Source of the DNA: Bacillus sp. REN16
Lineage (GTDB): Bacteria; Bacillota; Bacilli; Bacillales; Bacillaceae_L
DNA length: 64,000 bases
Assembly (NCBI RefSeq): GCF_020731355.1
Contig: NZ_JAJFZK010000009.1
Location: 1 to 64,000, forward strand
Reading direction: 5' to 3'
Every line of letters starts with the position of its first letter. Position 1 is the first letter of the stretch. Of the stretch, positions 17,943 through 28,703 are shown piece by piece. The notes under the pieces were generated by a model. That model was not told the DNA's origin, did no database searches, and saw only the letters and a program-made list of their open reading frames with translations. A program made the position numbers and the translations under genes.

Positions 17943-20450
17943 TTCATGCAGATCTGCTAAGTCTTCTTCGGTTATTAGAACTTCACGTGGTTTACTTCCA
18001 CGTGATTCAGAAATAATCCCCTGTTCCTCCATCATATCAATAAGGCGAGCTGCACGATTATAGCCAATTCTAAAACGTCGTTGAACACTTGAGGTAGACG
18101 CTCCTCCATGCCCTAAAACAAACTCACATGCCTCTAAAAATAACTCATCCTCATCATTTGAAATGGAAGATTTCTTTAAAAGCTCTTCTTGTTCAAACAT
18201 ATAGCTTGGTTTCATTTCATCTTTTACAAAATCAACAACAGCTTCGATTTCATCATCCGAAACAAAATTTCCTTGAACACGGAATGGCTTTGAAGAGCCA
18301 TTTTCAAGGAAAAGCATATCCCCTTTACCAAGCAGCTTCTCTGCTCCACTTGAATCGATGATTGTTCTGGAATCAACCTGTGATGACACTGAAAATGCAA
18401 TACGAGTAGGAATATTGGCCTTGATTAATCCTGTGATGACATCAACCGATGGTCGTTGAGTTGCTAGAATTAAGTGGATTCCGCACGCTCTTGCTTTCTG
18501 TGCAATTCGACAGATTGAATCCTCCACATCACCTGGTGCAACCATCATCAAGTCAGCTAACTCATCAATGATAATGACGAGATATGGAAGCTTACCACTT
18601 TTTTCATCATGCTTTTTCACCATTTCATTATATCTGCCAATATCACGAACTCCGGTATGGGCAAATAATTCATATCGTCTTTCCATTTCCTCAACTGCCC
18701 ACTTAAGAGCAGCCGTTGCAGCCTTCACGTCTGTTATAACAGGACTTACAAGATGCGGGATATGATTATATGGCGCAAGCTCTACCATTTTTGGATCAAT
18801 CAACAGTAACTTCACTTCATCTGGAGAAGCCTTATAAAGTAAACTAACTAGCATTGCATTAATACATACACTTTTACCTGAGCCAGTAGCACCGGCGATC
18901 AATCCATGTGGCATCTTTTGCAAATCCGTTACAATTGGCTTTCCTGAAATATCAAGACCCATTGCCACAGTTAGAGGTGATTTATTCGATATAAATTCTG
19001 AACTTTTGATAATTTCCTTTAAAAGTACAGGCTTGCTTTGTTTATTTGGCACTTCGATTCCAATTGTGTTTTTACCGGGAATTGGCGCTTCAATTCGAAT
19101 ATCCTTAGCAGCCAAACTTAATTTTATATCATCTGATAAGTTGGTAATTTTATTTACTTTCACTCCAGGTTCGGGATGCACTTCAAATCTAGTAACTGCA
19201 GGCCCCTGGGTTACATTCACAACTTTTGCACGCACTTTAAAATTCCGTAAGGTTTGGTCTAATATATGTCGCTGTTCTATAAGCCACTGACTATCATCAA
19301 GCTGCTCATCGGGTGGTGCATTTAAAAATGATAGACCGGGGAACGTATATCCTGGGAGCAGCTTTTCTTCATCGATAAGCAATTCTAATTCCTGCTTCTT
19401 TGGTTGTTCCTGTTGTTTAGTTGTTTCCTGGGGTAGCATTTGTTCCTGTTTTTCCTCAGATTTAACCGGTATTGTAGAAGCTGGTTGACTTAATTGTTTC
19501 GTATCCTTTTGTGACAATTTCTGTTTATCCTTTTTAAACATTAATACATTAAAAGGAATATTTGATCTTCTCGGCTTCGGCCTTGTCTCTTCTGGTTTTT
19601 GTGTCTGTTCAACCTGAGGAGCGAGATTTTTAACGGAGTCTTCATTGATTTCCGCCACCGAATCCACATTTACTTCAACATTATCAATTTCATCAGTCGA
19701 TTGTTGGAGTGATTCTGCAATCACATTTTCTGGCTGTTTTGTATCCTGTTCTATCAAATTTGGTTCTGGTTCAATCGAAACCACGGGCTCTTCTATCCTA
19801 ATAACTTGTATAGGCATTTCCTCAGTAGTAGAGTCTAAGGAAAATGGCTCAGTAATAACGGGTTCTTCCTTAGGTGATTCTTCTTCCCAGATTAACTGAT
19901 TTACGAAGCTAGCAACCTTTTCCTGGCTTTCTTCATCAGAAATTCCCTGAAGTTTCAGTTCAACTTCCTCATTTAGTAGAATTGCAGGGGCAACCTCTTC
20001 ATGCGCTTCTTTCCATGCCCTAGCAATTGATTCTGTATCCGTGATAGGTGTTGCAGGAAGTTCAAACTCAATAATTTCATGAGGCTTCGGCTTACTTAAA
20101 CCATATACGGGAGATGGCGTTTCTGTCGGGCGAAAAGGTTGTTTCTCTTGTAACTTAACAACAGGTTTTGGATTTGAACTCTTTTTTGGTTGTGAAGTTC
20201 TTGTAGGCTGCGTAATTCTTGTTTCCTGAGTAGATCTCGTTTGCCGAGTACGCCCCGTTTTTATATTTTCCTTTTTTCTGATTTCCTTATCCTGATCTGG
20301 AATGACTGGAAATCGGAAATTCCCTTTTGGGTACTCATATGTAACTCTCGCCTCAATATGTTTTTGTTGTCGGATTTGAGTCGTTTTTATTTCAATTGGA
20401 TCATCCTCGTCCGTCTGTAAAAAATGCAGTAATTTTTTTATCCAATTCAC
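17937..20450 (-). CDS. sftA: SftA, soluble FtsK/SpoIIIE-family DNA translocase
   Basis: A hexameric ATPase that moves DNA away from the closing septum in vegetative cells. The first ~360 residues are Pro/Gln/Glu-rich and disordered, with no membrane segments, which separates SftA from SpoIIIE. The alpha/beta motor follows, with Walker A GATGSGKS at 520-527, Walker [11 protein letters not shown] and LATQRPS. The C-terminal ~65 residues are a winged-helix gamma domain for oriented DNA. GTG 20450 (GGAAG at 10 nt) is preferred over GTG 20459, which is too close to that site. At 837 aa it is shorter than B. subtilis SftA, the difference being in the linker. Confidence 0.93.
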   Translation of the reverse strand: MNWIKKLLHFLQTDEDDPIEIKTTQIRQQKHIEARVTYEYPKGNFRFPVIPDQDKEIRKKENIKTGRTRQTRSTQETRITQPTRTSQPKKSSNPKPVVKLQEKQPFRPTETPSPVYGLSKPKPHEIIEFELPATPITDTESIARAWKEAHEEVAPAILLNEEVELKLQGISDEESQEKVASFVNQLIWEEESPKEEPVITEPFSLDSTTEEMPIQVIRIEEPVVSIEPEPNLIEQDTKQPENVIAESLQQSTDEIDNVEVNVDSVAEINEDSVKNLAPQVEQTQKPEETRPKPRRSNIPFNVLMFKKDKQKLSQKDTKQLSQPASTIPVKSEEKQEQMLPQETTKQQEQPKKQELELLIDEEKLLPGYTFPGLSFLNAPPDEQLDDSQWLIEQRHILDQTLRNFKVRAKVVNVTQGPAVTRFEVHPEPGVKVNKITNLSDDIKLSLAAKDIRIEAPIPGKNTIGIEVPNKQSKPVLLKEIIKSSEFISNKSPLTVAMGLDISGKPIVTDLQKMPHGLIAGATGSGKSVCINAMLVSLLYKASPDEVKLLLIDPKMVELAPYNHIPHLVSPVITDVKAATAALKWAVEEMERRYELFAHTGVRDIGRYNEMVKKHDEKSGKLPYLVIIIDELADLMMVAPGDVEDSICRIAQKARACGIHLILATQRPSVDVITGLIKANIPTRIAFSVSSQVDSRTIIDSSGAEKLLGKGDMLFLENGSSKPFRVQGNFVSDDEIEAVVDFVKDEMKPSYMFEQEELLKKSSISNDEDELFLEACEFVLGHGGASTSSVQRRFRIGYNRAARLIDMMEEQGIISESRGSKPREVLITEEDLADLHEG

Positions 20451-20491
20451 AACTATCACTCTTCCATTTTGATTCTAAACCTTATTGTAAC

Positions 20492-20523
20492 AAAAAAGCC
20501 GCTAGATTTCCTAGCGACTTTTG
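20492..20523 (-). terminator. Terminator of ytpQ
   Basis: On the minus strand AAAGTCGCTAG and CTAGCGGCTTTTTT form a hairpin with a T run just downstream of ytpQ. Confidence 0.8.
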
Positions 20524-20535
20524 GGTAAAGTATAT

Positions 20536-21357
20536 TTAATTTCGTGGTCGATTTTTCCCAAGGATAAAAATAGGTTCAAGTTTACCATCTTCATAAAGAA
20601 ATGATAATGCTGTAATCGGTACACGTCCACTTGCAAAAAAGCTCATTGTCATCTGTGCAAGAATGTCATACCCTGTGTCATTCTGAATATCAACTAAAAT
20701 CAGGACATCCTGATGTGGAACAGCCACTGCCATAGTCCCTTTCATTTGCTGGCTCATTTTTTGTAAAAATGAATCATTCAGAATACGGCTAGCATCATAC
20801 CCATCATTTTTATTGATAAAATAAAAAGTATTTCCTGCAACCTCGTCCGTTTTATATGTAACATCTAATGAACGAAGATTGAATCTTGCAATTTCACGGA
20901 TTCGTTCAAACTTCCATTTTTCTTTTTCAAGCAATTTCTGATCAATCAATCGGTACGTTGTTCCTAAATCAAGCGCATAATAAATTCTTGTTTCTGCCGT
21001 ATGATCATCGTATACTAAATCATTTCCATCATTTGATTGAGTCGGAAACGATGTTGAACGAATAACAGGAAAAATATTCTTTTCTTTTCCTTCAAGTTCA
21101 AGTTCACTATTCATTACCATTAAGGATTCTTCAATATAGTAGATGACTTCATCAATACTAGCTGGACCCTCTTCCTGATATTTCGCAACAATTCCCGGAA
21201 GTGTCACTGTCATTCCTTTTTTCGTTTCCTTATCCTCAATACGCAGTGTATCCTTTTTGGGATCGAAGGAAAAATGCCAATTATGCTTTGAAAGTTTATC
21301 TTGAATAATTTTCTTTATTTTTTTCGAGTCCATTTTCCTGCTATTTTTTGAGTCCAT
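20536..21357 (-). CDS. ytpQ: YtpQ, DUF1444 family protein
   Basis: A 273-residue soluble protein of the DUF1444/YtpQ family. It starts with a lysine-rich segment, then continues with the conserved [12 protein letters not shown], and ends in GKNRPRN. Biochemical function is not known. The ATG has GAGGAG at 9-nt spacing. It lies directly downstream of the thioredoxin-like ytpP and upstream of sftA, the B. subtilis order. Confidence 0.87.
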   Translation of the reverse strand: MDSKNSRKMDSKKIKKIIQDKLSKHNWHFSFDPKKDTLRIEDKETKKGMTVTLPGIVAKYQEEGPASIDEVIYYIEESLMVMNSELELEGKEKNIFPVIRSTSFPTQSNDGNDLVYDDHTAETRIYYALDLGTTYRLIDQKLLEKEKWKFERIREIARFNLRSLDVTYKTDEVAGNTFYFINKNDGYDASRILNDSFLQKMSQQMKGTMAVAVPHQDVLILVDIQNDTGYDILAQMTMSFFASGRVPITALSFLYEDGKLEPIFILGKNRPRN

Positions 21358-21386
21358 ACGATCATTCTCCTCTCTTTTCTTTGTTC

Positions 21387-21701
21387 TTAAGAGAGCCCAT
21401 TAATGAATTTTTCAATTTCTTCCTTTGTTTTACGGTCTTTACTTACAAATCGGCCCGATTCTTTTCCATCCTTATATGCCACAAAGCTAGGAATACCAAA
21501 AACACTTAGAGTCGAACATAAATCGATAAATTCATCTCGGTCTACATAGTAAAATGTAAAGTCAGGGAATGAGCTTTCAATTTCGGGTAAGAATGGGTCG
21601 ATAAAACGACAATCTGGACACCAATCGGCCGAAAACATTAGAATGTTCTTTCCGTTTTGGATAATCTCTTGGTATTGATCTATATGTTCAAGTTTCTTCA
21701 T
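21387..21701 (-). CDS. ytpP: YtpP, thioredoxin-like protein
   Basis: A 104-residue thioredoxin-fold protein with active site WCPDC at 27-31 in place of WCGPC. The cis-proline loop is at FGIPSFV. It probably acts as a thiol reductase in the cytoplasm. ATG 21701 (GGAGG, 8-nt spacing) is clearly better than the earlier frame opening at 21749. It is cotranscribed with ytpQ across a ~30-bp gap. Confidence 0.88.
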   Translation of the reverse strand: MKKLEHIDQYQEIIQNGKNILMFSADWCPDCRFIDPFLPEIESSFPDFTFYYVDRDEFIDLCSTLSVFGIPSFVAYKDGKESGRFVSKDRKTKEEIEKFINGLS

Positions 21702-21761
21702 GTTCATAACCTCCAAATTTCGTATGCACTCATTATCATATATTCTCATTCGAAAAACAAA

Positions 21762-21792
21762 TAAAAGCCCCTAGTATGTAGCAGGGCTTTGG
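21762..21792 (-). terminator. Terminator of the lipoprotein gene
   Basis: On the minus strand AAAGCCCTG and CTAGGGGCTTTTAT pair around a central loop and end in a T-rich stretch. Confidence 0.7.
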
Positions 21793-21799
21793 TTTACGT

Positions 21800-22297
21800 T
21801 TAATATTGAACGGATGAAACGATTTTCATCATTTCTGAAGCACTTTCTGACATCTCGGCTAACTTCACTTCTGTTGTCATTTTTATGCCGCCAATTCCAA
21901 CCGTTACAAGGTAAAGCTTGTCCTCGATTTCAAATGCTTTCACATATCCATACCGCTCGTTGTCAGTATAGGTTTCGTCGACCGCAAACTTTTCTGCTGC
22001 TATTGACTTATACTCGACATCACTACTGCGTTCTTCAATTGGATTCACAAATAAAATAAAGGTTTGATTCCCTTTTTGAAGGATTACGTTATTTTCATCC
22101 TTCTTCTCTATTTTCATAGTAGATGGAAGATAAAAGGATACTTCTCCATTTTCACTATTTGTTTTTTCTGGTTGGGCCTTAAATGCTGTTTCTACAGATG
22201 TAACCGTTTCCTTAGATACATCTTCAACAGACGCACAACCAGTCAAAAGTCCTACTGTTAACAGTAAGGTTAGAAAAAGGATCTTCCCTAGTTTCAT
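21800..22297 (-). CDS. Small predicted lipoprotein
   Basis: A 165-residue secreted lipoprotein. The signal peptide MKLGKILFLTLLLTVGLLTGC ends in lipobox LTGC, so Cys21 would be lipidated and the mature part held on the outer face of the membrane. The rest is mixed alpha/beta with no motif I recognise; the FYLPSTMKIE...FILFVNP pattern recalls small Bacillus lipoproteins of unknown role. The ribosome site is AAGGGGTGAG. It is a single gene with its own terminator. Confidence 0.8.
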   Translation of the reverse strand: MKLGKILFLTLLLTVGLLTGCASVEDVSKETVTSVETAFKAQPEKTNSENGEVSFYLPSTMKIEKKDENNVILQKGNQTFILFVNPIEERSSDVEYKSIAAEKFAVDETYTDNERYGYVKAFEIEDKLYLVTVGIGGIKMTTEVKLAEMSESASEMMKIVSSVQY

Positions 22298-22423
22298 TTT
22301 CTCTCACCCCTTATTAAGAAGGTTGAATCTACTTCTATTACTCTATTTTCTATAATAAACCTATTAATTTCTAGGTTGCAAGACTTATCTTTTAAAATTA
22401 GTAAATATGAAATAAGTACCATT

Positions 22424-22945
22424 TTATTTCAGGTGTTTTTTCTTGTATGTATATTGACCGACAAGAAGCTTTACAACATGTGTAAACATGTCATTTCGGT
22501 TCACATAATGATTGGTGAAGATTCCGATTGCTCCCTCAGCCTTGCCAATGTTTTTTTGTTTTGTGAATTCCTCCATTACGTCCCCAAGCTCAATTCCTTT
22601 TTTTAATTCCATAGTAATTTCATCTGGTAACAAAATTCTGGCTCCACCTGCTATGACCGTCTCATTGTCCCTGTCAAGGATTGCACCCCAATTACATAAA
22701 AACATCCCATATTCAGTTTCCGCGACCCCACCCTCAAGTCCAATCCCAAGGTCTGCAACAACATGTTCAAGAGCAGATTTAGCACGATTGATTGCACCTC
22801 GAATCGTTTCCTCGTCTGAAAAAGGCTGTGCAGATACACCCGAGGATACGGATAAAGGCAAAAAGTTTGCTTCAACACCAGCAAAACCATTTATGATTGC
22901 ATCTACTTTTGCAGGATTTTTCGTACCAATTGCGATATGTAACAT
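22424..22945 (-). CDS. DUF84 family inosine/xanthosine triphosphatase
   Basis: A 173-residue protein like E. coli YjjX, which hydrolyses non-canonical purine triphosphates (ITP, XTP) to protect DNA and RNA. It starts with IAIGTKNPAKVDAI, the phosphate-contacting segment of the HAM1/YjjX fold. SGVSAQPFSDEETIRGAINRA and GIGLEGGV are further family hallmarks. The ATG has AGAGGGTGG upstream. Substrate is inferred from the family. Identification is good; the precise symbol in this organism is uncertain. Confidence 0.87.
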   Translation of the reverse strand: MLHIAIGTKNPAKVDAIINGFAGVEANFLPLSVSSGVSAQPFSDEETIRGAINRAKSALEHVVADLGIGLEGGVAETEYGMFLCNWGAILDRDNETVIAGGARILLPDEITMELKKGIELGDVMEEFTKQKNIGKAEGAIGIFTNHYVNRNDMFTHVVKLLVGQYTYKKKHLK

Positions 22946-22965
22946 GTAAAACCACCCTCTTATGC

Positions 22966-23056
22966 AAAATGAATGCTCGGCAAATGCCGAGCACGTTTAT
23001 TAATCAAATACACCGAGGCGTTTTTACGCCCGTTTTTTTTCGAGCTTGCCTCGTAA
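22966..23056. repeat. Intergenic repeat, family B, with hairpin
   Basis: It begins with the perfect hairpin GCTCGGC-AAAT-GCCGAGC (22975-22992). Then comes AATCAAATACACCGAGGCG, a poly-T tract, TACGCCCG and CGAGCTTGCCTCG. The second part matches 32738-32800 almost base for base. The GAGGC and GCCTC arms could also terminate the ytoP transcript. Confidence 0.65.
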
Positions 23057-23064
23057 AATTTTAA

Positions 23065-24144
23065 TTACCCATTTTGACGAATGGAATCTACTGTTGTCCG
23101 GTCAGAGGACTTTACAAGTTTAACAAGTAATTCTTTTGCAGCCGCATAGTCGTCAACATGAATAATGGAAGCATGTGTATGAATATAACGAGAACAAATA
23201 CCAATAACTGCTGATGGTACCCCTTCATTTGAAAGATGAACTTGACCAGCATCTGTTCCACCTTGAGAAACAAAATATTGATACTTAATGTTATTGGATT
23301 CTGCAGTATCTAGAACGAATTCACGCATGCCACGATGCGTAACCATAGAACGGTCAAAAATTCGAAGTAAAGCGCCGTGTCCAAGTTTTCCAAATGCATT
23401 TTTATCACCTGACATGTCATTAGCTGGACTTGCATCAAGCGCATAGAAAATATCCGGTTTGATCATAGTCGCGGAAGTTCGCGCTCCTCTTAGACCAACC
23501 TCTTCTTGGACTGTTGCTCCGGAATAAAGAGTATTCGGCAGTGCAGTACCTTGTAATTCCTTTAATAGTTCAATTGATAGTCCACAGCCATACCGGTTAT
23601 CCCATGCTTTGGCTAAAATTTTCTTTTCATTTGCCATTGGTGTAAATGGACAAATCGGCACAACTTGCTGACCAGGTTTGACTCCAATACGGATTGCATC
23701 TTCACGGTCATCAGCGCCAATATCAATTAACATGTTCTTAATATCCATTGGTTTATTCCGTTGGCTTTCTTCTAAAAGATGGGGCGGGATGGAACCAATT
23801 ACCCCGATTACAGGTCCATTATCTGTAATAATTTGTACTCGTTGCGCTAGAAGCACTTGACTCCACCAGCCACCAATTGTTTGAAAACGCAGCATTCCAT
23901 TGTCAGTGATGGAAGTGATCATGAATCCAACTTCGTCCATGTGGCCAGCGACCATAACAGTTGGACCATTAACGTCACCCTGGCGTACTCCAAAAATACT
24001 GCCTAATCCATCTTGTACAACCTCATCTGAGTATTTTTCAAGCTGTGAGCGCATAAACTTTCTTACCTGGTGTTCGTTCCCTGAAGTTCCAGGGAGCTCG
24101 GTTAATGTTTTAAAAAGTTCAAGTGTATCCTGTTTCAATGTCAT
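23065..24144 (-). CDS. ytoP: M42 family aminopeptidase YtoP
   Basis: A 359-residue dinuclear-metal aminopeptidase of the glutamyl/deblocking M42 family, forming tetrahedral cytoplasmic particles. Metal ligands are His68 in AGHMDE, Asp in KAWDNR, Glu pair in QEEVG, Asp in ALDAS and His in YIHTH. The ATG has GGAAGGAGAAT upstream. A second M42 member lies at 41595-42644 in this window. Confidence 0.92.
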   Translation of the reverse strand: MTLKQDTLELFKTLTELPGTSGNEHQVRKFMRSQLEKYSDEVVQDGLGSIFGVRQGDVNGPTVMVAGHMDEVGFMITSITDNGMLRFQTIGGWWSQVLLAQRVQIITDNGPVIGVIGSIPPHLLEESQRNKPMDIKNMLIDIGADDREDAIRIGVKPGQQVVPICPFTPMANEKKILAKAWDNRYGCGLSIELLKELQGTALPNTLYSGATVQEEVGLRGARTSATMIKPDIFYALDASPANDMSGDKNAFGKLGHGALLRIFDRSMVTHRGMREFVLDTAESNNIKYQYFVSQGGTDAGQVHLSNEGVPSAVIGICSRYIHTHASIIHVDDYAAAKELLVKLVKSSDRTTVDSIRQNG

Positions 24145-24302
24145 TCTCCTTCCAAGTTAAAAACACGCCGTTTTTTTAATACTATTTATGTACATTATTT
24201 AGTATATCGAAATTGTTTTTTTGTTACCATAGCGAATATAGCGATTTTTTAAAAATCAGTTATACTTGTAAATAGGAATTAAGTTCGTTTAGGAGGGATA
24301 AT

Positions 24303-24611
24303 ATGAGCTGGAATAAGTTTTTACTTGGTTTTGGTGTCGGTTTTGCAAGTGCTCTTCTCTTAAAAGAAGCATTAAGTGACAGTACGATTCCCGGTGATAA
24401 GGCCTTAAAATTAGCAAAAGACGCTTTTAAAAAAAATGGACCCATTGATGGTTCCTGGATTCAAATGAATCCTGAAGATTACTCAAAATCAGGAATTCAG
24501 TATCAAGTATACAAAGGTGGCATTTCCCGTAAAATAAATCAGGAAAGCCACCAATACGAATTCGTAATGGATGCAAAAACAGGTTCCATATTAGAGGTGA
24601 ACCCGTTATAA
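24303..24611 (+). CDS. ytzB: YtzB, PepSY-domain small protein
   Basis: A 102-residue protein with a short N-terminal hydrophobic stretch (FLLGFGVGFASALLL, about 6-20) and a single PepSY domain (about 30-100, ending DAKTGSILEV). PepSY domains often inhibit proteases. The AGGAGGG site lies 6 nt before the ATG. It is monocistronic and flanked by terminators. Confidence 0.85.
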   Translation: MSWNKFLLGFGVGFASALLLKEALSDSTIPGDKALKLAKDAFKKNGPIDGSWIQMNPEDYSKSGIQYQVYKGGISRKINQESHQYEFVMDAKTGSILEVNPL

Positions 24612-24618
24612 GGAATTC

Positions 24619-24652
24619 AGCTTATAAGATAATTCTTATAGGCTATTTTTTT
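24619..24652. terminator. Terminator of ytzB
   Basis: AGCTTATAAGA and TCTTATAGGCT form a stem followed by ATTTTTTTA. It reaches the stop codon of convergent ytnP. Confidence 0.8.
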
Positions 24653-25496
24653 ATTCACGTACCTTTTTTAAGGAATCAATCATTTCTCCGGCTTGATTCC
24701 ATTTAATTGCTCGATAATAGGCATCATGATAAAAAACATACCACGCTTCTTTTTCAAGTCCTTCACCCATCCATTTCTGCTTTTGTTCAATGGATGTCAT
24801 CGGATAATCATCATACGCCATTACCCACAACACATTTTGATGTGCATGTGTTGGCATGATATCGGCCATATGGATGGCCCGTTCATTTTGGCTTTCAACT
24901 AATAGGATGGAATGTCCTGCACTATGCCCACCTGTATGTATCATCGTAATTCCTTCGGTAACTTCAAGCTTTTCCTCGAAAGTCTTCACTTGATGTTCGA
25001 TTGCTTCCCAATTTTCCTTCCAGTATGTGGATTTTGAACGGATATTTGGATTTCTCATTTCTTCCCATTCAACATTAGATGCATAAATGACAGCATTCTC
25101 AAATGTAGGAACCAACTGATCATGATCCCATTTCGTAAGACCACAAGCATGATCAAAATGAAGATGAGTCATTAGGACCATGTCAATATCGCGTGTTGTA
25201 AGTCCTAGTTCCGCCAGTGATTGATCAATAGAAGATTCCTCTTGAACCCCAAAATTTCGTTTTAGTTTATCCGTTAGTTTCCCATTGCCAATCCCAGATT
25301 CAATTAGAATATTTTTTGTGCCTGCTTTGACAAGGATTGGATCTGTTCGAAGCTCGATTTGATTTTTTTCATTATGCGGATATTTTCTTGACCATAATGG
25401 TTTTGGGACAACGCCAAACATAGCTCCTCCATCTAAATTTGTAACTCCCCCATTAAGCCAAGTAAGGGTAATATCACCAATTGTAAGCTGCTCCAT
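24651..25496 (-). CDS. ytnP: YtnP, metallo-beta-lactamase-fold lactonase
   Basis: A 281-residue MBL-fold hydrolase. The zinc motif HLHFDH is at 111-116 and the later ligands are in HTGGHSAGH and HMADIMP. B. subtilis YtnP is a quorum-quenching lactonase that disturbs streptomycete signalling. ATG 25496 is chosen because the earlier in-frame GTG at 25514 lies within the GAGGGGTGGG ribosome site. It is located between ytzB and trmB. Confidence 0.88.
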   Translation of the reverse strand: MEQLTIGDITLTWLNGGVTNLDGGAMFGVVPKPLWSRKYPHNEKNQIELRTDPILVKAGTKNILIESGIGNGKLTDKLKRNFGVQEESSIDQSLAELGLTTRDIDMVLMTHLHFDHACGLTKWDHDQLVPTFENAVIYASNVEWEEMRNPNIRSKSTYWKENWEAIEHQVKTFEEKLEVTEGITMIHTGGHSAGHSILLVESQNERAIHMADIMPTHAHQNVLWVMAYDDYPMTSIEQKQKWMGEGLEKEAWYVFYHDAYYRAIKWNQAGEMIDSLKKVRE

Positions 25497-25556
25497 TCTT
25501 TTCCCACCCCTCACTCAATATGGATTCATTTTATCATTATTAAGAATATTTATAAA

Positions 25557-25590
25557 ACAAAAAAACCATAAACCCAATGGCTTATGGAAA
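25557..25590 (-). terminator. Terminator of trmB
   Basis: On the minus strand CCATAAGCC...GGGTTTATGG is followed by TTTTTTTG. Confidence 0.75.
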
Positions 25591-25599
25591 AATACAGCT

Positions 25600-26244
25600 T
25601 TACTTATTCTGATAGCGAACTTCAGAGCGATAAATGGGATGACCCATTTCAGAAAACTTTTCTTCATACTCCGTCATGATATTTCCTTCGAAATCAGATT
25701 TATGCAAGTCAAGACTTACAAATGTTAACAGGAGACCATATTCAGAAAAACTTCTTAGGGAATATTCAAATAACCCGCGATTATCAGTTTTAAAATGGAT
25801 TTCTCCCCCATCAACCAGAATGTCTTCATACATTTTAAGAAACGTTTTGTAGGTTAATCGGCGTTTATCATGTCTTGTTTTTGGCCAAGGATCGCTAAAA
25901 TTCAGATATACCCTGTCTATTTCACCTTTTTCAAAAAAGTCCCTAAGGTTAACGGCATTTTGATTTAATAATTTGATATTGGGAATTTCTGCCTCAATCA
26001 CAAGGTCTAAAGCTGAGACGATTACACTCTCATATACTTCGATCCCTATATAATTAATTTCAGGATGAGCTTTTGCCATTTCCGTTACAAATCTGCCTTT
26101 TCCGGTACCTACTTCTATATGAATCGGATTATTGTTTCCAAAAATTTGATTCCAGTTTCCTTTTTGTTCAACTGGATTTTCAATTACGTATTGTGGGTAT
26201 GACGCTAATTTTTCCTTTGCCCACGGTTTATTGCGTAAACGCAT
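25600..26244 (-). CDS. trmB: tRNA (guanine-N7-)-methyltransferase
   Basis: Methylates G46 in the variable loop of tRNAs using SAM. The 214 residues match TrmB. The SAM motif EVGTGKGRF is at 44-52, and [17 protein letters not shown], the family signature, contacts the guanine. ATG 26244 with GAGGTGG is preferred to the upstream opening at 26298. Neighbours ytnP, ytzH and ytmP are those of B. subtilis. Confidence 0.96.
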   Translation of the reverse strand: MRLRNKPWAKEKLASYPQYVIENPVEQKGNWNQIFGNNNPIHIEVGTGKGRFVTEMAKAHPEINYIGIEVYESVIVSALDLVIEAEIPNIKLLNQNAVNLRDFFEKGEIDRVYLNFSDPWPKTRHDKRRLTYKTFLKMYEDILVDGGEIHFKTDNRGLFEYSLRSFSEYGLLLTFVSLDLHKSDFEGNIMTEYEEKFSEMGHPIYRSEVRYQNK

Positions 26245-26327
26245 GATTGCCACCTCATTTACATTGTATCGCACAAAAGAATAACATGTCCTTACCATTC
26301 GTGCAAGGCTCTATTTGATTTATATTC

Positions 26328-26358
26328 CATAAAAGAAACCCACCAATTGGTGAGTTTC
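26328..26358 (-). terminator. Hairpin behind ytzH, possible distal terminator for ytmP
   Basis: GAAACCCACC-AATT-GGTGAGTTTC is a 10-bp stem. On the minus strand it is followed by CTTTTAT. No gene on this strand ends nearby except ytmP, 350 bp upstream, across antisense ytzH. Confidence 0.45.
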
Positions 26359-26435
26359 CAGTTTTACGCCGTATAAAAAGAAGTGTTTCATGGAAATGTA
26401 GTATATAGACAACATCAAAAAGGAAGTGTTTTAAA

Positions 26436-26714
26436 ATGCCTCTAGATCATACACACCAAATGGATATTTTAAAGGATATATTGTCCAATCATCAGATGGA
26501 TTGCTGTGGTACCGTTTCTGAATGTGAGCAATTAGGCAGATTAATTCAATCTCTAATTGCAAATCCAAATATTGACCAAAGTGTAAAACAGGTATTAACC
26601 GACGTCTATTCTTATAGTCAACAAGGTCAATATACCCAGCATCTTGATAACCATATTGAATCCCACCAAAATCAAATCAGTCAGTGGATATCTGATATTG
26701 ATCAATACTCATAA
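26436..26714 (+). CDS. ytzH: YtzH-like protein
   Basis: A 92-residue hydrophilic, Gln/His/Asp-rich helical protein with a conserved pair of cysteines (MDCCGTVSEC). It corresponds in position and size to B. subtilis ytzH. Function is unknown. AAAAGGAAGTG precedes the ATG. Its stop codon overlaps that of convergent ytmP by six bases, with no terminator between them. Confidence 0.8.
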   Translation: MPLDHTHQMDILKDILSNHQMDCCGTVSECEQLGRLIQSLIANPNIDQSVKQVLTDVYSYSQQGQYTQHLDNHIESHQNQISQWISDIDQYS

Positions 26715-27509
26715 TAACTTCTCTAAATATTGAAGCCAATGAAGAACTTCTTTATCCTTCTTTTTTAACTGGTACAAAGCTAAGAGATTCAAGGATTGTG
26801 CAACCACATACCATTTCATACGGAGAAGTAAATGATCCGTTAATTCCATTCCGTAAAGACTGATCCATTTTGGCCAGTCTTCTTTTTTTATGTACCAATG
26901 CAGGAGCATCCCGATATCAACAGCCGGATCTGCAATCATTGCTCCATCCCAATCAATTAAGTAGAGCTCGTCATCATCGTCTGATAATAACCAATTATTA
27001 TGATTGACATCTGAATGGCAAACAACGGTATGGTCTGTTTTAATATAATCCTGTTCTTGCTCTAAGAACTTGATTGCTCTGTTTACAATATTGATTTTTA
27101 ATAGATCAGGATGTAATTTCTGGACAACATCTTGCAAAACATCCCTAGCTTCTATGGGCTTCTTTCCTAAACGTCTTAGCATTTCTAAAAGTTCATTTGA
27201 CTGGTGAATTTTTTTTAGCAAACCTGCTACATTTTCACCATTCATGTCCGCTGGTTTGAGTTCTCTGCCACTTAACCATTGTTGTGCAGTCACAACATCG
27301 CCATTTTCCAGGCGTTTTGTCCAAATTAACTTCGGTACAATACCCTCTGCCGAAAGAACAGCCAGAAAAGGGGATGAATTTCTCTTTAGAAATATCTTTT
27401 TATCATTTAATTGGGCAAAATACGCGTCTCCCGTTGCACCACCCGCCGGGGAGAATTCCCACTCGTTGCCTAATACGTATGTAAGCCAGTTTATCTCCAA
27501 TTTCAACAC
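26709..27509 (-). CDS. ytmP: YtmP, aminoglycoside-phosphotransferase-fold kinase
   Basis: A 266-residue protein of the APH/choline kinase fold. It has the catalytic loop HSDVNHNNW and the metal site LIDWDGA, and starts with EFSPAGGATGDAY like B. subtilis YtmP. The natural small-molecule substrate is unknown. The open frame reaches 27566, but the AGGA site and homology point to GTG 27509 (or TTG 27506). It overlaps ytzH at its 3' end. Confidence 0.85.
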   Translation of the reverse strand: MLKLEINWLTYVLGNEWEFSPAGGATGDAYFAQLNDKKIFLKRNSSPFLAVLSAEGIVPKLIWTKRLENGDVVTAQQWLSGRELKPADMNGENVAGLLKKIHQSNELLEMLRRLGKKPIEARDVLQDVVQKLHPDLLKINIVNRAIKFLEQEQDYIKTDHTVVCHSDVNHNNWLLSDDDDELYLIDWDGAMIADPAVDIGMLLHWYIKKEDWPKWISLYGMELTDHLLLRMKWYVVAQSLNLLALYQLKKKDKEVLHWLQYLEKLL

Positions 27510-27532
27510 AACATTTCCTATATTATAGACAA

Positions 27533-27575
27533 TAAAAAAGACAGCTATTGATGATCTATATAACAATAGCTATCT
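27533..27575 (-). terminator. Terminator of the lipid kinase gene
   Basis: The arms AGCTATTG and CAATAGCT are followed on the minus strand by GTCTTTTTTA. It lies about 100 nt after the ytlR stop and just upstream of ytmP. Confidence 0.65.
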
Positions 27576-27675
27576 TACTAAATTTTAGCGTTCATTTACA
27601 ATTAAAGTCAAGAAAAAGTAGCAATTAGGGTTTAAAAAATAGGTAAAATAACTCTAGAAAGTATTACCAACTGGA

Positions 27676-28611
27676 CTATTTTACCAAAAGGAGGAGTTTT
27701 CGATGTTGGACCTCCACCTGTACAGGGTTTTGGCCAATTAATTCACCATCAACATGCACTAACATTTTCTGATCCGACTCAACCTTAATGCTTGCCCCTT
27801 TATGCTGGGCAATTTCCTTAAACTTTGTATGAGCTCCTAAAAACACCGTTACAAATATGAATAAAAGTTTGATCCTTGAAAGATTATAAACGACGGTTAT
27901 ATCAAAGAAACCGTCCGTTGTGTTAGCTTTTGGGGCTATTTTCATCCCCCCGCCATAATAAGGTTGATTCGATATTGTAACAAACCAAACATTCTCATAT
28001 TGAAAGTCTTTTCCATCTATGTGTAACGATACATTTGTAAGGCGATAGGTAAATAGAAGGCGGACTAGAGCACCCACATAGGCTAAGGAACCCAAATGAA
28101 TTTTATTTAAATACTTCTTCATTTTCGATTCATTTGTTAGCTTCGAAACTGCTGCATCAAAGCCAGTGCCTAAGCTGCTCACAAAATATGAGCTACTCGA
28201 TTTACCTCCAACTTTGCATTTTCCCATATCAAACAATTTTCCCTTACTTGCCCTGTTTCGAAGGATAAAGGAAAGTGCGTCTATTGGCGACTTTGCAACT
28301 TTAAATCCTCTTGAAAAATCATTTCCAGAACCGGCAGGGATATAGGCGACTTTTACGTTTGGATAATGTACCATGCCGCTCACAACCTCATTGATCGTTC
28401 CATCCCCACCAACCGCGACAACGGCATCAATTTTCTCATCAAACATAGAACCTATTTGACGCGCCAATTCCTGCGCATGATTTGGGTATTTTGTGAAGAA
28501 TGAGCGATAATAGATTTTTTTCTTTTCAAGCTCTTCCTTAAGCTTGTTCCAAACCTTTAACCCATTTCCATTCCCTGCCTTTTGATTAACAATAAAAATT
28601 AATAGTTTCAT
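27676..28611 (-). CDS. ytlR: Diacylglycerol kinase-family lipid kinase YtlR
   Basis: A 311-residue member of the DAGK catalytic family (DgkB/YegS/BmrU type). It has GGDGT at 68-72, PAGSGNDFSR, and the C-terminal beta-sandwich ending VHVDGELIG. It would phosphorylate a lipid alcohol at the membrane; the substrate is not known. The AGAGGA site lies before the ATG. Position matches B. subtilis ytlR. Confidence 0.88.
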   Translation of the reverse strand: MKLLIFIVNQKAGNGNGLKVWNKLKEELEKKKIYYRSFFTKYPNHAQELARQIGSMFDEKIDAVVAVGGDGTINEVVSGMVHYPNVKVAYIPAGSGNDFSRGFKVAKSPIDALSFILRNRASKGKLFDMGKCKVGGKSSSSYFVSSLGTGFDAAVSKLTNESKMKKYLNKIHLGSLAYVGALVRLLFTYRLTNVSLHIDGKDFQYENVWFVTISNQPYYGGGMKIAPKANTTDGFFDITVVYNLSRIKLLFIFVTVFLGAHTKFKEIAQHKGASIKVESDQKMLVHVDGELIGQNPVQVEVQHRKLLLLVK

Positions 28612-28703
28612 AGTTTATCCTCTAGACAATTCGACATTCATGCTTTAATAGTATTTTATTTTATAGAAGTTAGCAATAACTAAAAAAGGGCACAACTTGC
28701 ACC

